Assembly: GCA_013433145.1 (NCBI GenBank)
Contig: CM024191.1
Coordinates: forward strand, 822,501 to 886,500
From: Ascaris suum
Lineage: Eukaryota > Nematoda > Chromadorea > Rhabditida > Ascarididae
Direction: 5' to 3'
DNA: 64,000 nt
Each line of letters starts with the position of its first letter. The first letter of the stretch is position 1. The translations under genes and the position numbers were made by a program. Of this stretch, positions 1 through 26,411 are shown piece by piece. The notes under the pieces were generated by a model. The model saw only the letters and a list, made by a program, of their open reading frames with translations. It made no database searches and was not told the DNA's origin.

Positions 1-13650
<13,650 letters not shown>

Positions 13651-14394
13651 TAAAGATTGCTATTATTGTTATTTGCTTCAATGTTGTTCTAGCTATAAAA
13701 AGGCGCAAAATGCGTTTTTATGCTTCTGCATTTAAGCATGTAGTTGCATGAACAATGTTGTGTGTATCTGGCGTAAAATTCAAATACATCCACTTGTCGA
13801 ATGCTTATATTTCTTTCGTTTAATATATATTGCTTTCGAATACAATTTATGTGTTCTTCCTGCGGATATCCCTTCTTGAAGCTGAAGAACGTCCCCAGTG
13901 CGTATCCGGAAACTGCAATGACAACAGACCCGTATCGAGAAGCGTATTTCATCGATTTCATCGTATTGTACGCTCGTAAAATAAAACAATCTTGAGAATT
14001 CAGCTGTCACTTTGAAGTTGAAGAGTTCGAATATTTATAGGACTCGTTAGCAGGTTTTAAAATACAATGATCCTAAAATTTATTAAATATAATAATCTTA
14101 AGATTTATTAGTCACATGAAATGAAAGATTCACTGAAAGCGCCGCTAAGATGAAATCTTATCAACAACAATGAAAAAATCTCGATGCCACCATTTGGCAG
14201 TATAAAATTTCAAATTAGGTCGCAAGAAATCTCATTGAAGAATTCGTTGAACAGTTCAATGCGTTGCACGTTCCTTCTGCGGTTAGGTATCAGATAGAAG
14301 CATTCAATATTCAGAGGCAGCACTCCTAACTAAGCTGTGCTTAACCAAGGCAAACAGAAGTACCTCTCCCAGAGTACTTTTGTTGTTTGTGGCA

Positions 14395-15103
14395 GGTCGC
14401 TTTAGTCCTCGGTAATGACAGGCCGCCTCATTCGCTGGTGCCAGTTTATGTTAATGGTCGGTGACGGGTTCCTTTGCTTCTCACCGGTATATCGCTTTAG
14501 TTTTCATGGCATATTGCTTTAGTCTCTGTGACATAAGGAAGCATCTTATTACTAGCGGATGTAATTGGTAATTTGGACAGACTAGGTGAAACAGCAGAAA
14601 TTCGATGATATTCCTCAATACTGGTGCTTGATTGGTGTCGGCTACAAATTTAGCGGGAATAGTGCGCCGAGCAAAGTCAAAGAAGGTCAGAAGCGTAGAG
14701 ACAGATTAAACGACTGCCCAGCATGTGTTGTGTGGCTAGGCTGAGGCGGAATCAGGAGGATATAAAAAGGATTGATGTGCCTCGTGTATTCATCCCACCT
14801 GCTAGATTGATCACAAGGCGGGGTGAGCTTGCTTGAGAGAGTAGGAGCGCGCGAGCTGATCGGAGGCAGTGTGGAGTTCGCCTGGTGCGACTAAGGGATC
14901 GAGCCGACGACCAGAGCCATTCTTGTGAACGAGTCTTTACTTGTTTATCACCTTATTGTATGAGTATGATAAACTATTTGCCCTTATACCTGTATCTTCT
15001 CGCAGTTTACTCGGCCGCATCTCGATAGAGGATGGAGATCCTCAAGGAGACCTGAACGACTAGGTGAGCCGAAAAGAATTGACTCTTATAGTGGCTCCGG
15101 AAA
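14395..15103 (+). mobile_element. LTR-like segment (possible solo LTR with primer-binding site)
   Basis: This block is less AT-rich than its surroundings. It carries a TATAAAAAGG box at 14761-14770, three spaced copies of a GCTTTAGT motif upstream (about 14.40-14.53 kb), and TGGCTCCGGAAA at 15092-15103, which starts with TGG as a primer-binding site complementary to a tRNA CCA end would. The order promoter, leader, TGG site is that of an LTR followed by its primer-binding site. No gag or pol coding sequence follows, and clean TG...CA ends were not found, so boundaries are approximate. It could instead be an ordinary promoter-like stretch. Confidence 0.3.
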
Positions 15104-15478
15104 TAGATAGTTTATGCAGCTTTGCACCTGTTTTCTAGACATTTCAAACCAATGCCCTTAATATCGATAGCAACAGATGGAAGACTCCTCCGCAGTTAGA
15201 TCGTAGCAACAATTGTAGCTGGAATTCTTTCTGTCTTACTTTTCGCCGCCTTCTTTCGCCTGAAATTCCCTATTCCAGCGAAGCAGTTGTCCTCTCCAAT
15301 CTTGAATTAGTGCATTTTGTGAGGTATTACATGTTGCCCACAGTCTGAAAAAGGAGCAATTGGCAGTTATGGGTGCCGGTTTGTGCACAAATCATTAAAC
15401 TCAGCGTTATTTTCTTTTTAGTTTCATAAAAGACTCATTTTTTAATATCATCCACGACTAATAATGTGTCGTCGAATG

Positions 15479-15718
15479 TTAACCAAACATCTCCATTATC
15501 TCGTCAACAGTTCTGGATAACCCTGAAGTTCTGGGTGCAGACAATTTTAAAGAACTTTTAACAGAATATTTTGCAGAGCCATCGACATCGTCGGTTTCGC
15601 ACCTCCGCTGTAAACACAGATTGTGTCGTTCGCGTAACATCGTGGAATCACTTAGGTTTTTGATTAGTTCGAGCATCACCAGTCCTTTACCTGCTTTTTT
15701 TCGATGTGAATGATGAGT
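15479..15718 (-). CDS. Possible terminal exon of an unrecognised gene
   Basis: The minus strand has a good acceptor (CCACTTTCAG) directly before a phase-0 exon of 79 codons ending in TAA at 15479. The peptide is hydrophilic and ordinary in composition, with a helical-looking stretch AGKGLVMLELIKNLSD and the C-terminus SRTVDEIMEMFG. I recognise no family. No upstream exons could be placed with confidence between 15.7 and 20 kb, so this could be the last exon of a longer minus-strand gene, a gene remnant, or chance. Confidence 0.35.
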   Translation of the reverse strand, partial: THHSHRKKAGKGLVMLELIKNLSDSTMLRERHNLCLQRRCETDDVDGSAKYSVKSSLKLSAPRTSGLSRTVDEIMEMFG

Positions 15719-18700
15719 CTGAAAGTGGAGCACAAAAAATAGGTGAATTACGAAATCACTTGTGGCTCAGTTAGAGCCACTTTAGTAGATCTGTCCTATA
15801 CACATTTAAGGAGCGTAATGGAGAAGAGGAGGGTGCACAATAACAGCTGACTTTCTCTTTCATGGCGATGAGGTTTGAATTACCATAACTTCTGTTTTGT
15901 TGCTCAGAGCATACTATGCTCGAACTCCAAAAATGGAGGGGGAGGATGGCGCCTGAACGAATTTGGCGTCTTCCAGTCTGCCCTGGTCTTCGCAAAGGAA
16001 CTGGGGCCACCTCAGAATTTGGGGAGAGAGGTGGGCCGCCCTGACTTAAATCGCCGCACTTCTACAAATTTTCAAAGGCCTCTTTCCTCTAATGGCAACG
16101 TTCATCAGCTGTTTTGGTAACTCTGAATTTCAAGACCTCCGAAAGCTAGGGACAGGGACGAACATCGGATTCCCTGAGATTTAGGGGCCACCAATCATCG
16201 ATGACGCTAAAATTTAGTTGAGAGCTCCCAAAGGATTTTTCACGGGAAAGTGGGAAGAAAGGCGAATTCAGAGCTAATGAGAGCGCAGAGCAAAAATAAC
16301 GTTTCCATTCAGTTTTCGAACTTCCGAGACCGTTCTCTGCACCACCTCTAACAACAAATGAGCTAACTAGACAATGTCAGCGCTATCCTGGTGGTGGCCT
16401 CAGGGATCACTGTGTACGGCACTTGGGTCGTGGGCAACAGACAGCGTGTCGGAATAGTGATGTCGTCATTTAGTATGCTGTACAGTGCTTGAGAGGATTA
16501 ACATCAGCGAGGGAGTTTAATTCTGAACGTATTAAGCAACTACAGTTCAAATTGCTTATATGCGAGATGCAAGCGAAATCTCATAAAGGCGGGTTGTAAT
16601 CCGTTTGACATTAAAGGACGAAGATTCCGGTGGCGAAAGGTGCGACTCATCGGGATAGGTGGATGGCGTAGTGAAGAGCGCTATAAGCAGGCCAGCAGAA
16701 TTTCATCTAGAAATTCCCACAAAGAAGATGCTCTTTTTATGCCATTGTGATAGACGGAAGAGAAAAGCTGAAATTTGTTTAGTATGCTGTCCAATTGAAG
16801 ATTTTTTGTTTATCGCTCTGCTATCGCATGAAGAACTCGAGGTTTTCGTGAGAAAAGCTAGACACATTGCGTGAGAGGTTTGAATTTCATTTGGTATGGG
16901 AAAGAGTAGCTAAAAGAGGTAGAAACATTTGACGACGATCCCTGCCATTGAACGATATCGTGCGTCGTGGCAGGAATGGTGCATCTAAGCAGTGCAGTCG
17001 TATACAGAGAATCTACATGCTTTCCTTTCGGAATGGTAGCTGTATTAGGCCTTCTGCCATTGTTTTTGAACTGTTGAGCAACAAGTCGACTTAGGAATAC
17101 AAAAAGCAATTTATTGCGGTAATCCATCTGGCCTATTGTGCCAGCCCACTGACAAACTTTTACACTTGGTTTGGTTGTCGGGTGCCTGAAGTAAAAGAGT
17201 CGTGTTTTGAATATACTTCCTCCTGAATTTGCACCATTCTATTCGGAATATAGCTTTCGTTTTCATAGTCATCAACCATTACCTCATCTAGTGCAACTTT
17301 TCTCCCGCTATTCCCAAGTTTTTAAAATGATAAACAGCGTGCTAAAAAAAACAGTTCTTAAAACTCCTATTTTTGAAAATAGTTTGCAAAAATACTATCT
17401 CAGATTGCATTTTTAGAGCACTTTGCTAGACATTATTACTCTAAGCCCCATATTGGGGAATATTTTGTGTTCTCCGATTGAATTTCATTCGAGTCAGCGA
17501 TCTCTTCTAATTGAACGTTTTCGCAGTAAAGATTTCGGAAACTTTTAACTCGTTCCGCTGTATTTCTTCAACGTTATTACCGAGATAGGAATTACGATAG
17601 CGTGTAGCGACGAAATAAATAAATTTCTACGTTAATAACCGTTAATAACGTGTTGTTTACATGAACACTACTTGCGTCATTGCTCACGTTGTGTTATTTG
17701 TTTGCCATATTGTACCACCTTCACGCCTACTACTTTCATCGTATTTTCAATGACAATAATGATAAGTTTACTCATACACATAGGCGGTAAATATCCAATA
17801 TATACAGCAGAGAGCATAAATGCACTTAGCAGATGCGCCGGCGGGGGCGAATAATCGAAAAAGAAAAAAACAAGAAATATGGGAAAGGGAAGTAAATTAC
17901 ACTGGTGTAAAAATGTTGACAACTTTTAAAGAAACATTATGGTTTTACGACGAAGATATTTTTGTGAAACTGTTATAGGTTAGCCTCATATTGGGCGTTG
18001 CGCAACTCATGACGACCATAAGCGTACTGCTAAGCGTACAAGATATACATGACCGTTTTTCACGCCTATCAACTACTGTTATCTGCCCGCAAGAAAAAAC
18101 TCTAGGTATGCACAAGTGAACCCTCAATGCTTATGATTTTTTGGCCAAGAGAGCAGATTTAATGCCTTGGACAGCACGGCGTACCGAGATAGGCGAATTG
18201 AGCAGTTTTATGTGTTCGCGTTGATTGGAATCTGTCAGCGGATTGACGTTCATAACGTTCGGCTTAGTAAGGGTTGAGTGTTACTGGATGCGTTGTTGCG
18301 AAGTTTCGTTTAAAAAAAACTTAATGAATACTACTGCTAACTGAAGAATAAATTAGGAAGATGATAATATAAAATAGTAATCGACTTACAATTGGATCTT
18401 TTAGATTGCTCGTAGTTGATGCCTAATGAAATACATTTTTCGATAGCCTTATGATATGAGAATTGAAGAGAGGAAGTTTCTCTAATGTGAGAAACTTCTT
18501 CGGAACTTTGCAGCATTTGAATTTTTGAATATTTTAAAGATCACCTCTTTGATAATAACTCTGTTTTTGTGTTCATATTCACCGAACCATTTCTGACTCT
18601 TCGAGATTCTTTTCTCTCATGCTTATTGCAAAAATATATCAATAGCAATATCTATTCGTTTATTTTTCTCATTAAAAAAAACATTAAAAACGAGAATGGC

Positions 18701-19380
18701 CTTATATCACAATAAAATATAACTAAACGTGTAATATAATATAATTATTTAAAAGCGTAAGAAGTGTAATATAATATAAAATATAATATAATTAAAAGTG
18801 AGGCATATTGATATTACGATGCGTTCATTGATATAACAATATTTATGAGGTAAGTAAGCAGTTACTAACGAAGCTTGACTTTTGATCGTTTGCCGCATTC
18901 TGTTGTGCAATAATGCACGCGATTGTACAAATATTGCTTATTAGTATTAATATACGGAGAAAAACATATATCGATATAAAGTTAATTTATAAAATGAATT
19001 AGCTGAATATAATAATTTCTCAGTACTCATTAAAGAGTTAGAGTCATTGATATCGCAATCAACAAACTAATTTTCGTTTCACTTTCGTCGAAATTTATCT
19101 CCCTTTACTATCTTCGACGAAATTTTCGTTGATTGTTCTTCCCATAAATAACATCAATTTCTTGAAAGAATTCAATATGCGAACAGTTCGAAAATCTAAA
19201 AATACATCTTTCACCCATATAATTACTCATCTAATAATCGTTGGTTAAAAGACCAATATTGCTAGCAGCCCGATGATAGAACGTTTCCGGGTAATTTTAT
19301 ATGTGTCCCTTTATATATATCCTTTTAAGTGGTCAAATTTTATACTAGCTGAATTAGTGAATAGCAACTAAAAAAACCGA

Positions 19381-19399
19381 TGTGTGTGTGTGTGTGTGT
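19381..19399. repeat. (TG)n microsatellite
   Basis: A run of nine TG units plus one base. Confidence 0.95.
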
Positions 19400-22001
19400 T
19401 CATTGCACAGAATACTGAACATTCTTTCATCACTCATTTTGAGGAACGGTTAGGGACGACGATTCGCCCCAGCATTTATATTTGATTTATTTGTGCATAA
19501 TTTCTTAGCCATTAAAATAGTTTATGAAGAAGTTTTCAACAAATTGGTAGAACGCAAAGTATGCTCGAAATGGTGTGCTATCCCATTGCTGAAGCGTTGA
19601 CTCACACGAGTAACGCTGATAAAGAGTCGATCTTGTTTCCGTTTGTTGATGAATTTGCATTTGATGTTTTCTTAATAATGTTCAAAATCGCTGAAGTCGT
19701 CAACAAATATGGTACAGTTACAAATTCGTTTCCCATACGATTAATAAGGAACTAGTTTTATATGCGTTATAAGTCTATGAGCAAGTGGGAATGTGATGTA
19801 TAGTAAGCAGTTGACAAAATCAGCTCTTTTGCAACTTGCCTATCTGGCCAACCGGTTTTTACAAGTTGCTATTAGAAAATAGAGCATACAGAACGGCGTA
19901 ACACTTTAGGCTGATCTAATCGTCTCCAGCATTTTCAAAGCGAGGTTCTTTTTCCATATGATCTGAACGGCACTAAATGAAAATCAAATCGCTGTGAAAG
20001 TGATGCATTTTTTGTGCATTTTTAAATAACGACAAATGCTTTTGAAGTTTATTGATCAATATGGATGATATAGGAGACTCGATGGTGTATGTTACATTCC
20101 TCAAATTTCGTACCTCTAACATCATCCGTTACAAAGAAGAAACCGAGTAAACATGCACATGCATACGTCCATACGCGTACGATATTATCATGCTACGCTT
20201 TAGCTTATGCGAAGCAAAATTGCAACAGCGCAATTCAAAAAAATCAACTCGAAATGCAATAATTCCAAACAATATAAGCTGGTCGGAATTTCCAACGTTA
20301 TTGTTACAAGAATAATGGTGCAATGTTGAAACTGGTCAATCAGCTTTCGGGAAGAGATCTTCTATTTCCTTAAATCTCAAACGTGAGAGGGATTTCCTAG
20401 GAGAGGTAATTGTTTAAGACTAGTTTACTTTTCGAGTAAGCACAGTACAAAAGCCAAAAAAAAGTAGAGCCCTATGACTTGCACTCTATAAATCCGCAAA
20501 TAGCTTGATTATAAGAGCTTGGAATTGATATCAGGTGTTGCTTATTTGTGAAGAATGTTTCAGCGCCTCCACACATCACGTTTTTATGGAATGTCTCAAT
20601 TAGCGTTGCATAAATCTTTCGTTTTTTTTTTGAAATTTACTACGTGAAGGTGAAAATTCGGACGCACACAGTCTAGGAGATATTATTTCGGTTAGGCTGC
20701 ATTGCTGGTACTAATATCTGGTGATAAGACCTACCATTAAGTTTGTAGTGATCATAAGTTGACGTGAATGTAAAGTGTCTCGCAGAAGACAGTTTTAAAA
20801 TGAAAAGCAGAGCAGACTGTTCTGTGGAGAGTCATGGAACCTGCTAGCGAATTGAGTAATTTTTATCTCGGTGAGGGATATGAAAACAATTCACTGGAAA
20901 AGTGATAGGGATCGTTTTCTGGTTGCATACATTATAAGTTAAGTAAGTACGAATGAAAGGGCCCTAAGCTAAGTTGCAGTCTGATTCTCTAATTCATCTG
21001 TGAGTCGAGAAGTAGATTAGCTCTAGCTCAAGCAGGTCGACCCTTTTGCTCCCAGTGCAATGACCTTCCTTGATGCTTCTAATTGCTGTCTGTTCGACCT
21101 GCATAGATTTATTAAAGTGCTTTAACACTCGAAAATGTAGTATTTAAACAATATGCTAATCTCATCGCACTATCTTACTATGCTTGTTTATCAAGTAAAA
21201 ATTGACGCATAATTAATCACTCCTATATTATGTCTTTTTTTTCTATAGTATTGATGTAATCGATTTATTTGCATGCACGAATGTGACTACAAGAAATGCG
21301 TGCACAATGATGCATCTCCTCTCTTTTGCTTTAATATTGATTTAATTGTACTTTGATCACGCATATGGTACCCTCGTTTTCGTTTTCGAGGTTATTTCAA
21401 TTGCGATATTCAAATAAAGAAACGACAGAGAAATTTGATTCCATTAACGAACACGCTATTTGAACACTTTAAAAGCATCGCCATATATGCTCGCTTGGTA
21501 TCATTGTGTCGACAAATTAGTTCACAACAACGATTAATTCGAAGCGCTTCCATGATTCAGAAGTTGAATGAATTATCACTGTTCTATACGATGATTTATG
21601 CTTTAAAAAAAAAAGTTCTTTACTCATCAAAAGTTGACGTTGATATTTCGATATATATATATATATCATTAGAAATGAGGATTGTGCTATTATCATACCT
21701 ATCTAGAAGTTATACCTAAAAGCGATGATTGAAGTGGCTAACACGAATCACATCGGAACCCATATCGAAAATATCACTCATCTTAAAAGAAATCATTAAT
21801 CGTAGCATTCTTTTTTTTCCCGGCGAATTTGTGCTATTTGTTTTTGATGTGGAAAACTTTCAATTTGAAGCACATTTGAAGCAAAAGAACATTTTCGAAG
21901 TTTTCAACATTATTAATTTCCGTTTAAAATTATCACTCATCTCATCGCAAAAAATTTCTCGTATCGGTACCAATATATTGCGTTCGCAAAAGTTTCTCAT
22001 A

Positions 22002-22030
22002 TTTTCGCAGAGAAATTTTCTCTGCGAAAA
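22002..22030. repeat. Perfect inverted repeat, 13-bp arms
   Basis: TTTTCGCAGAGAA and TTCTCTGCGAAAA are exact reverse complements separated by 3 bases, giving a tight hairpin. Function unknown; it may be the core of a small foldback element. Confidence 0.9.
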
Positions 22031-25000
22031 ATTAGTTCTCAATTGCCATATAAGCAACTTGAAGATATTTCGAAATTAGAGTCTAATAGGTCGTCTAGTA
22101 GCGAAGTAAACCGCTAGTCAACAAGTCAGTTAGGAGGCATTTTAAGGTACCGAAACCCTTCAAAACTCCCTGTCGAATGTGGTAAGAGTGACTAGCTCCT
22201 AAGTCAAGCCATATCGAAGAGTATCAAAAATTAACGGAGTCGATGAAACTTTTTCAGATTGCTCGAACAATCCCCGAGAAAAGAAAATTTCTTGGCTGAA
22301 ATTTTTTTCAGGGCAGTTTAAGAAAAAAAATTGTAGTTTGCAGCTTGCGGAAGGTGATTTTCAGCAATTCCGTCAGACTATATATTAATCGACCTCCCAC
22401 CTTCTTCGTATGGCGCTTCTTGTTTGGGTGACGGGTAGTCTTTCGATAAATTTTCACTGTCCTCATAGCACTAGGCTATATTCAGTTCTGAGTGCGACTT
22501 AAGATCTTATTCACTGGCAATCTTCTCATCTTCCAGGTGGAATCTGTTTGGAAATTAATTCATGAGCAGTTGCACTCCTCTCTTTCCTCTTCCCCATCCC
22601 ACATGTGGTGATTATGGGTAGTTAAGATTGTATTCACCACCTTCAATCAATTTATTTTGCAATATTCGTTTATTCATCACCACCAACGAGCGTATTAATG
22701 AAGGAAAGTGGACCGTGTATGTCGCTTCATCACGCTAAAATTTAGACAAAACAAAATTCCAGCCGGAAGAAAAGAAAGATTTCTCGAAAGAAAACATAAG
22801 ATCGCCACAATATTGTTGGAAGATTCTATGTCGCCTTCCATTGCTGTGATTCCTAGGTGAGGTGTTAGGCTTATTGAGGGGAGTCTTATGGGAGATTGTG
22901 GTTAGAATTGTTGTGCTAGGCTCCGTAGTGTATCCCCCTTCCTCATCACCTTTAGCTACTTCTTAAATTTATCGAAGACCCTCATGACAGTGTAGGCTAG
23001 AAGTAACATTGCATTATTCGTGTTTGTTTGAGTAGTACGACGAAGCGCTATACCACCGCAAATGCACTGAAGTGTAGAAGAATTAATTGCTGCTTTCCAC
23101 AGAATATTTTCATTTTTTCATATAATATTCTATCATTTATCATTATATAATAAATAAAAACATTTTTTATCTGCCGGTCTCGGGCCTAATGATTTTCACG
23201 AAACACAATCGCAATCTCAGCACATAAAGTTTTCGAAAAATATTTGCTGCCTCATAATTTGATATTTTCTCTTACGAGTTTCTATGGAAATTTATGAATG
23301 GTCTAAAATTCGAGATTCGAAATTACGGGCCTTAAATTAGAAACGACATGCGAGCCCATCTAACATTCACTTTAGGTGGCAATTTGGGTATTCGGAGCTG
23401 GTGGAGAAAATCTCATAGCCGGCAGAGGACATTTTTAGTTCATACCTTCCATCATACCGTTGTTGTTTTTTTGTCGATTCTGCTAATACAGTCTTAGATG
23501 ATTGAGCGTAACACTTGCTTCATGAAAGATGCAAATTTCTGTGATGGCATGAATTTTTTTTCACAAGATTTTGAATTTACAAGGTGTATTATAATTCGTC
23601 ACTTCTAAAAACCTTTGAACTAGCATAGGAACTAAAGAAAGGAAATAATTCACTTCCTCATACAGCTACTACCAAAATGTTTTATTAATTATGCGGAAAA
23701 ATGAGGCAATAGAATTTTAAACGTATTGCAAATATTGGGGCATTTACTATTGCTGACTTTGCGGTACTCTTGAATCGTGTTGAGAGGGCTAGAAAGAATG
23801 GACAATAGTAATACTAAGGTGCTACTTCTGTGATTGTTCGTACAGACAGCACGAGTAATTAGAATTAGCATAGTTGTTGCTTTTCTATCGGTTTTAATTA
23901 AGCATGACAAACTATATTGAATGCAATTATTGAACCGTATTAACTCACCGATAAAACTCAAAATTAATAGATCCCATAACGTTAGACGAGTGATATGAAT
24001 TAGAAGAGAGAAGGAAGGGACTTGTACTTTCTTATGGCGAGAGTGTTCGGTGGGGGGCACATTCATGAAAGCGTGATTTTCTGTCTTTATATGTCTCATC
24101 CTATGGAGGTTTCTTTTTATTGTGTGAGGAAATTTTGTGCGTTCGTTGATTTGTTGCGTATTTTTGCTTTATTTATGCATGTGTGAGCAGATTTCAGTGT
24201 TTACCATTGACTAAACGGTTGAATCCACATTTAGAGAGGTTAGGGCAGTTAAACAGATAAATTTTTCTTCCATTCTGGTGAGGAGTCCCTACAGATTCAA
24301 ATTGTTCATATATGGTAGGTGAGTATTGTTGAAATAGTGATATTACTTGCGCAATAATGGGCAAGAGATTTGAAGTATGTTCCTCTATAAGTGTGCTATT
24401 TGAAGAAGCAATAACAAGAACAAAAAAAAATCTTATCAAGAGAAATTATCAAACAAGTTACTTCTTCTTTTTGTTAATCAAAATGGCAGTAGTATAAATG
24501 CACACCCTCATAGATACGTCGATCAATAGTAAAGAAATGAGCTACATCGCGTTTAAATAACATTGTGTTTGAGCTAAATTGTGTGCCAAGTTGTATGCGT
24601 CTCGTTGTCCGTTGAAACGCGATACTACCTCTTCATACCGCCTACGACACTTTTACACGATTCCATCGGAGTGGATGTTCGTTGATTAGTTGGTCTTACT
24701 GAGAGTGACTGCTTCAATGCTTCGGTGCAATTTGTGTGAAATTCTTCTAAATGACCTTTTGCTGTGATATATATGCGTGTGTCATTTCATGAACATGACG
24801 CTGAACTTAACGTTTACATTTCACGAACGTTTTGATTTATTTGATATCGGACTGCGCGTGGACAGGTTATATTATAAGATTATGAGGAATTCTCGAGGTT
24901 TTATGTCATGTATGAATAACAAATAGTATATGAGTCAACAAGTATGAATGGGTGGAGAGAGAGAAGAGGGGAGGGGCTAGTGGAAAGAGTTGGATGAGTT

Positions 25001-26365
25001 TCTTCGATAAGGCAATTTTCCAACGAAGAGTGTGATCTAATGTCAGTAGTAATACAGATTTTTATATTCCTCTTATCTATAGAGACGATATTCGATAGCT
25101 GAAGTATGTCATATGATTTAAAGAATAGTTGTTTTGGAAATGAATTACAACTATCAACATAATACTAATTGCTTAAAACGATTTGCGCTGTTAAAAAATA
25201 CCGGAAATGCTTTTAAGATTGGTATCGCTTTATAAGCTAGCAACATATGGTGTTGGTTTTGTTATTTTATTGCGATCAGTAGATGATTCCTAAAGAAATA
25301 TGAAGAAAAAAAAAATTCGATTCTATCAACGCATCGTTTTTGTAATAATACAGCGGCTATAGCGCACTTTTATAAAAATATTTTGATCGTTTGTTAGGAA
25401 TTTTTTTTTCTTAGATAAGAAGGAATTGTTTCCAAATAGAATATTTCATTATGAGAAAAAAAATGTCTAGATTTGTCATTGTCTAGATTTATTGTTGAAT
25501 TAAATTAAGAAAGAAATGTTTGAGTTATCCCTATCGTGTAATATTAATGAAAATTTCAGCAACTAGCTGATTTAGACAGTGCAAATTTGTGACTTCATTT
25601 CCATCAGTCCTTTATTTCCATTGGTTTAAAAGAGATGTCACTTAACACTTATTAGCCATGTTGCAGTTGATAGATTTTCACGTTCCTCTCAAAAGTTTTC
25701 TTCTTCATTGAAGGGAGCCATCGAAAGTTGAGGTTTCGAACGAAAAGAATGATTTAGACACTTGACGTGGAATAAAACAATTTTTTCGACAATGATTGTG
25801 CGAGAAAAAGTTCCTCCGGAGACCATTTCCGGAAACCAATTTTTTAAAGGCAACATCAAAAACTTTCTCACACTGCCTACTCACTCTGATTCAGACGGCG
25901 ATTTCGAGCGATGCATATTTCGCGACTCGTTGCACCAATGCGTTATTGAGATTGGTAGAGTGGAACATAGTTTCATGTGTTTTCATTGCTTCATGACCAC
26001 GATGTTGTCACGGACGATCTAATAAAGTGTGGATTGCTGCTGGGAAACGTTTAAGCGAATGGGTGGTCTTAGAGTGTTGCAAAGTGAAGCAGCATTTGGC
26101 GGAAAAACTCTCGAATGCATCGCCTGTGTGACGGAATAATTGGAGAGTGGCTATGGAAAGTGTGATATTACGATATACAGTGTCATTAATACTCGGAAGT
26201 TGACCGCCATTCATGTTGGTCCGATGTTACGAGACGTTCAAGCGTGTATCTAAGGAAACAAGTGCATCTATGCAACAACAACCGCCAACCTTTTTTTAAT
26301 TTTGCGACACTCAACTAGATGAATTTTTGAAATAATATGTAATAAGAGATGAAAATTCAACAAAT

Positions 26366-26411
26366 AGATATAATTAGTGAATGAACAGAGATATAATTAG
26401 TGAATGAACAG
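26366..26411. repeat. Tandem duplication of a 23-bp unit
   Basis: The unit beginning AGATATAATTAGTGAATG occurs twice head to tail without mismatch. Confidence 0.95.

Noticed and set aside
13689..13961. Minus-strand ORF starting MKSMKYASRYGSVVIAVSGY with one hydrophobic segment
   Set aside because: It loosely recalls small mitochondrial membrane proteins, but there is no convincing donor, acceptor or continuation, and an overlapping plus-strand frame is equally open.
16858..17127. Minus-strand ORF considered as an upstream exon of the 15479 gene
   Set aside because: No usable donor before its stop codon and no phase-compatible join to 15718.
25762..26022. Plus-strand 86-codon ORF, with overlapping ORFs in another frame and on the minus strand
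   Set aside because: Three frames look equally plausible, codon position bias is weak, and no splice partner or family was recognised.
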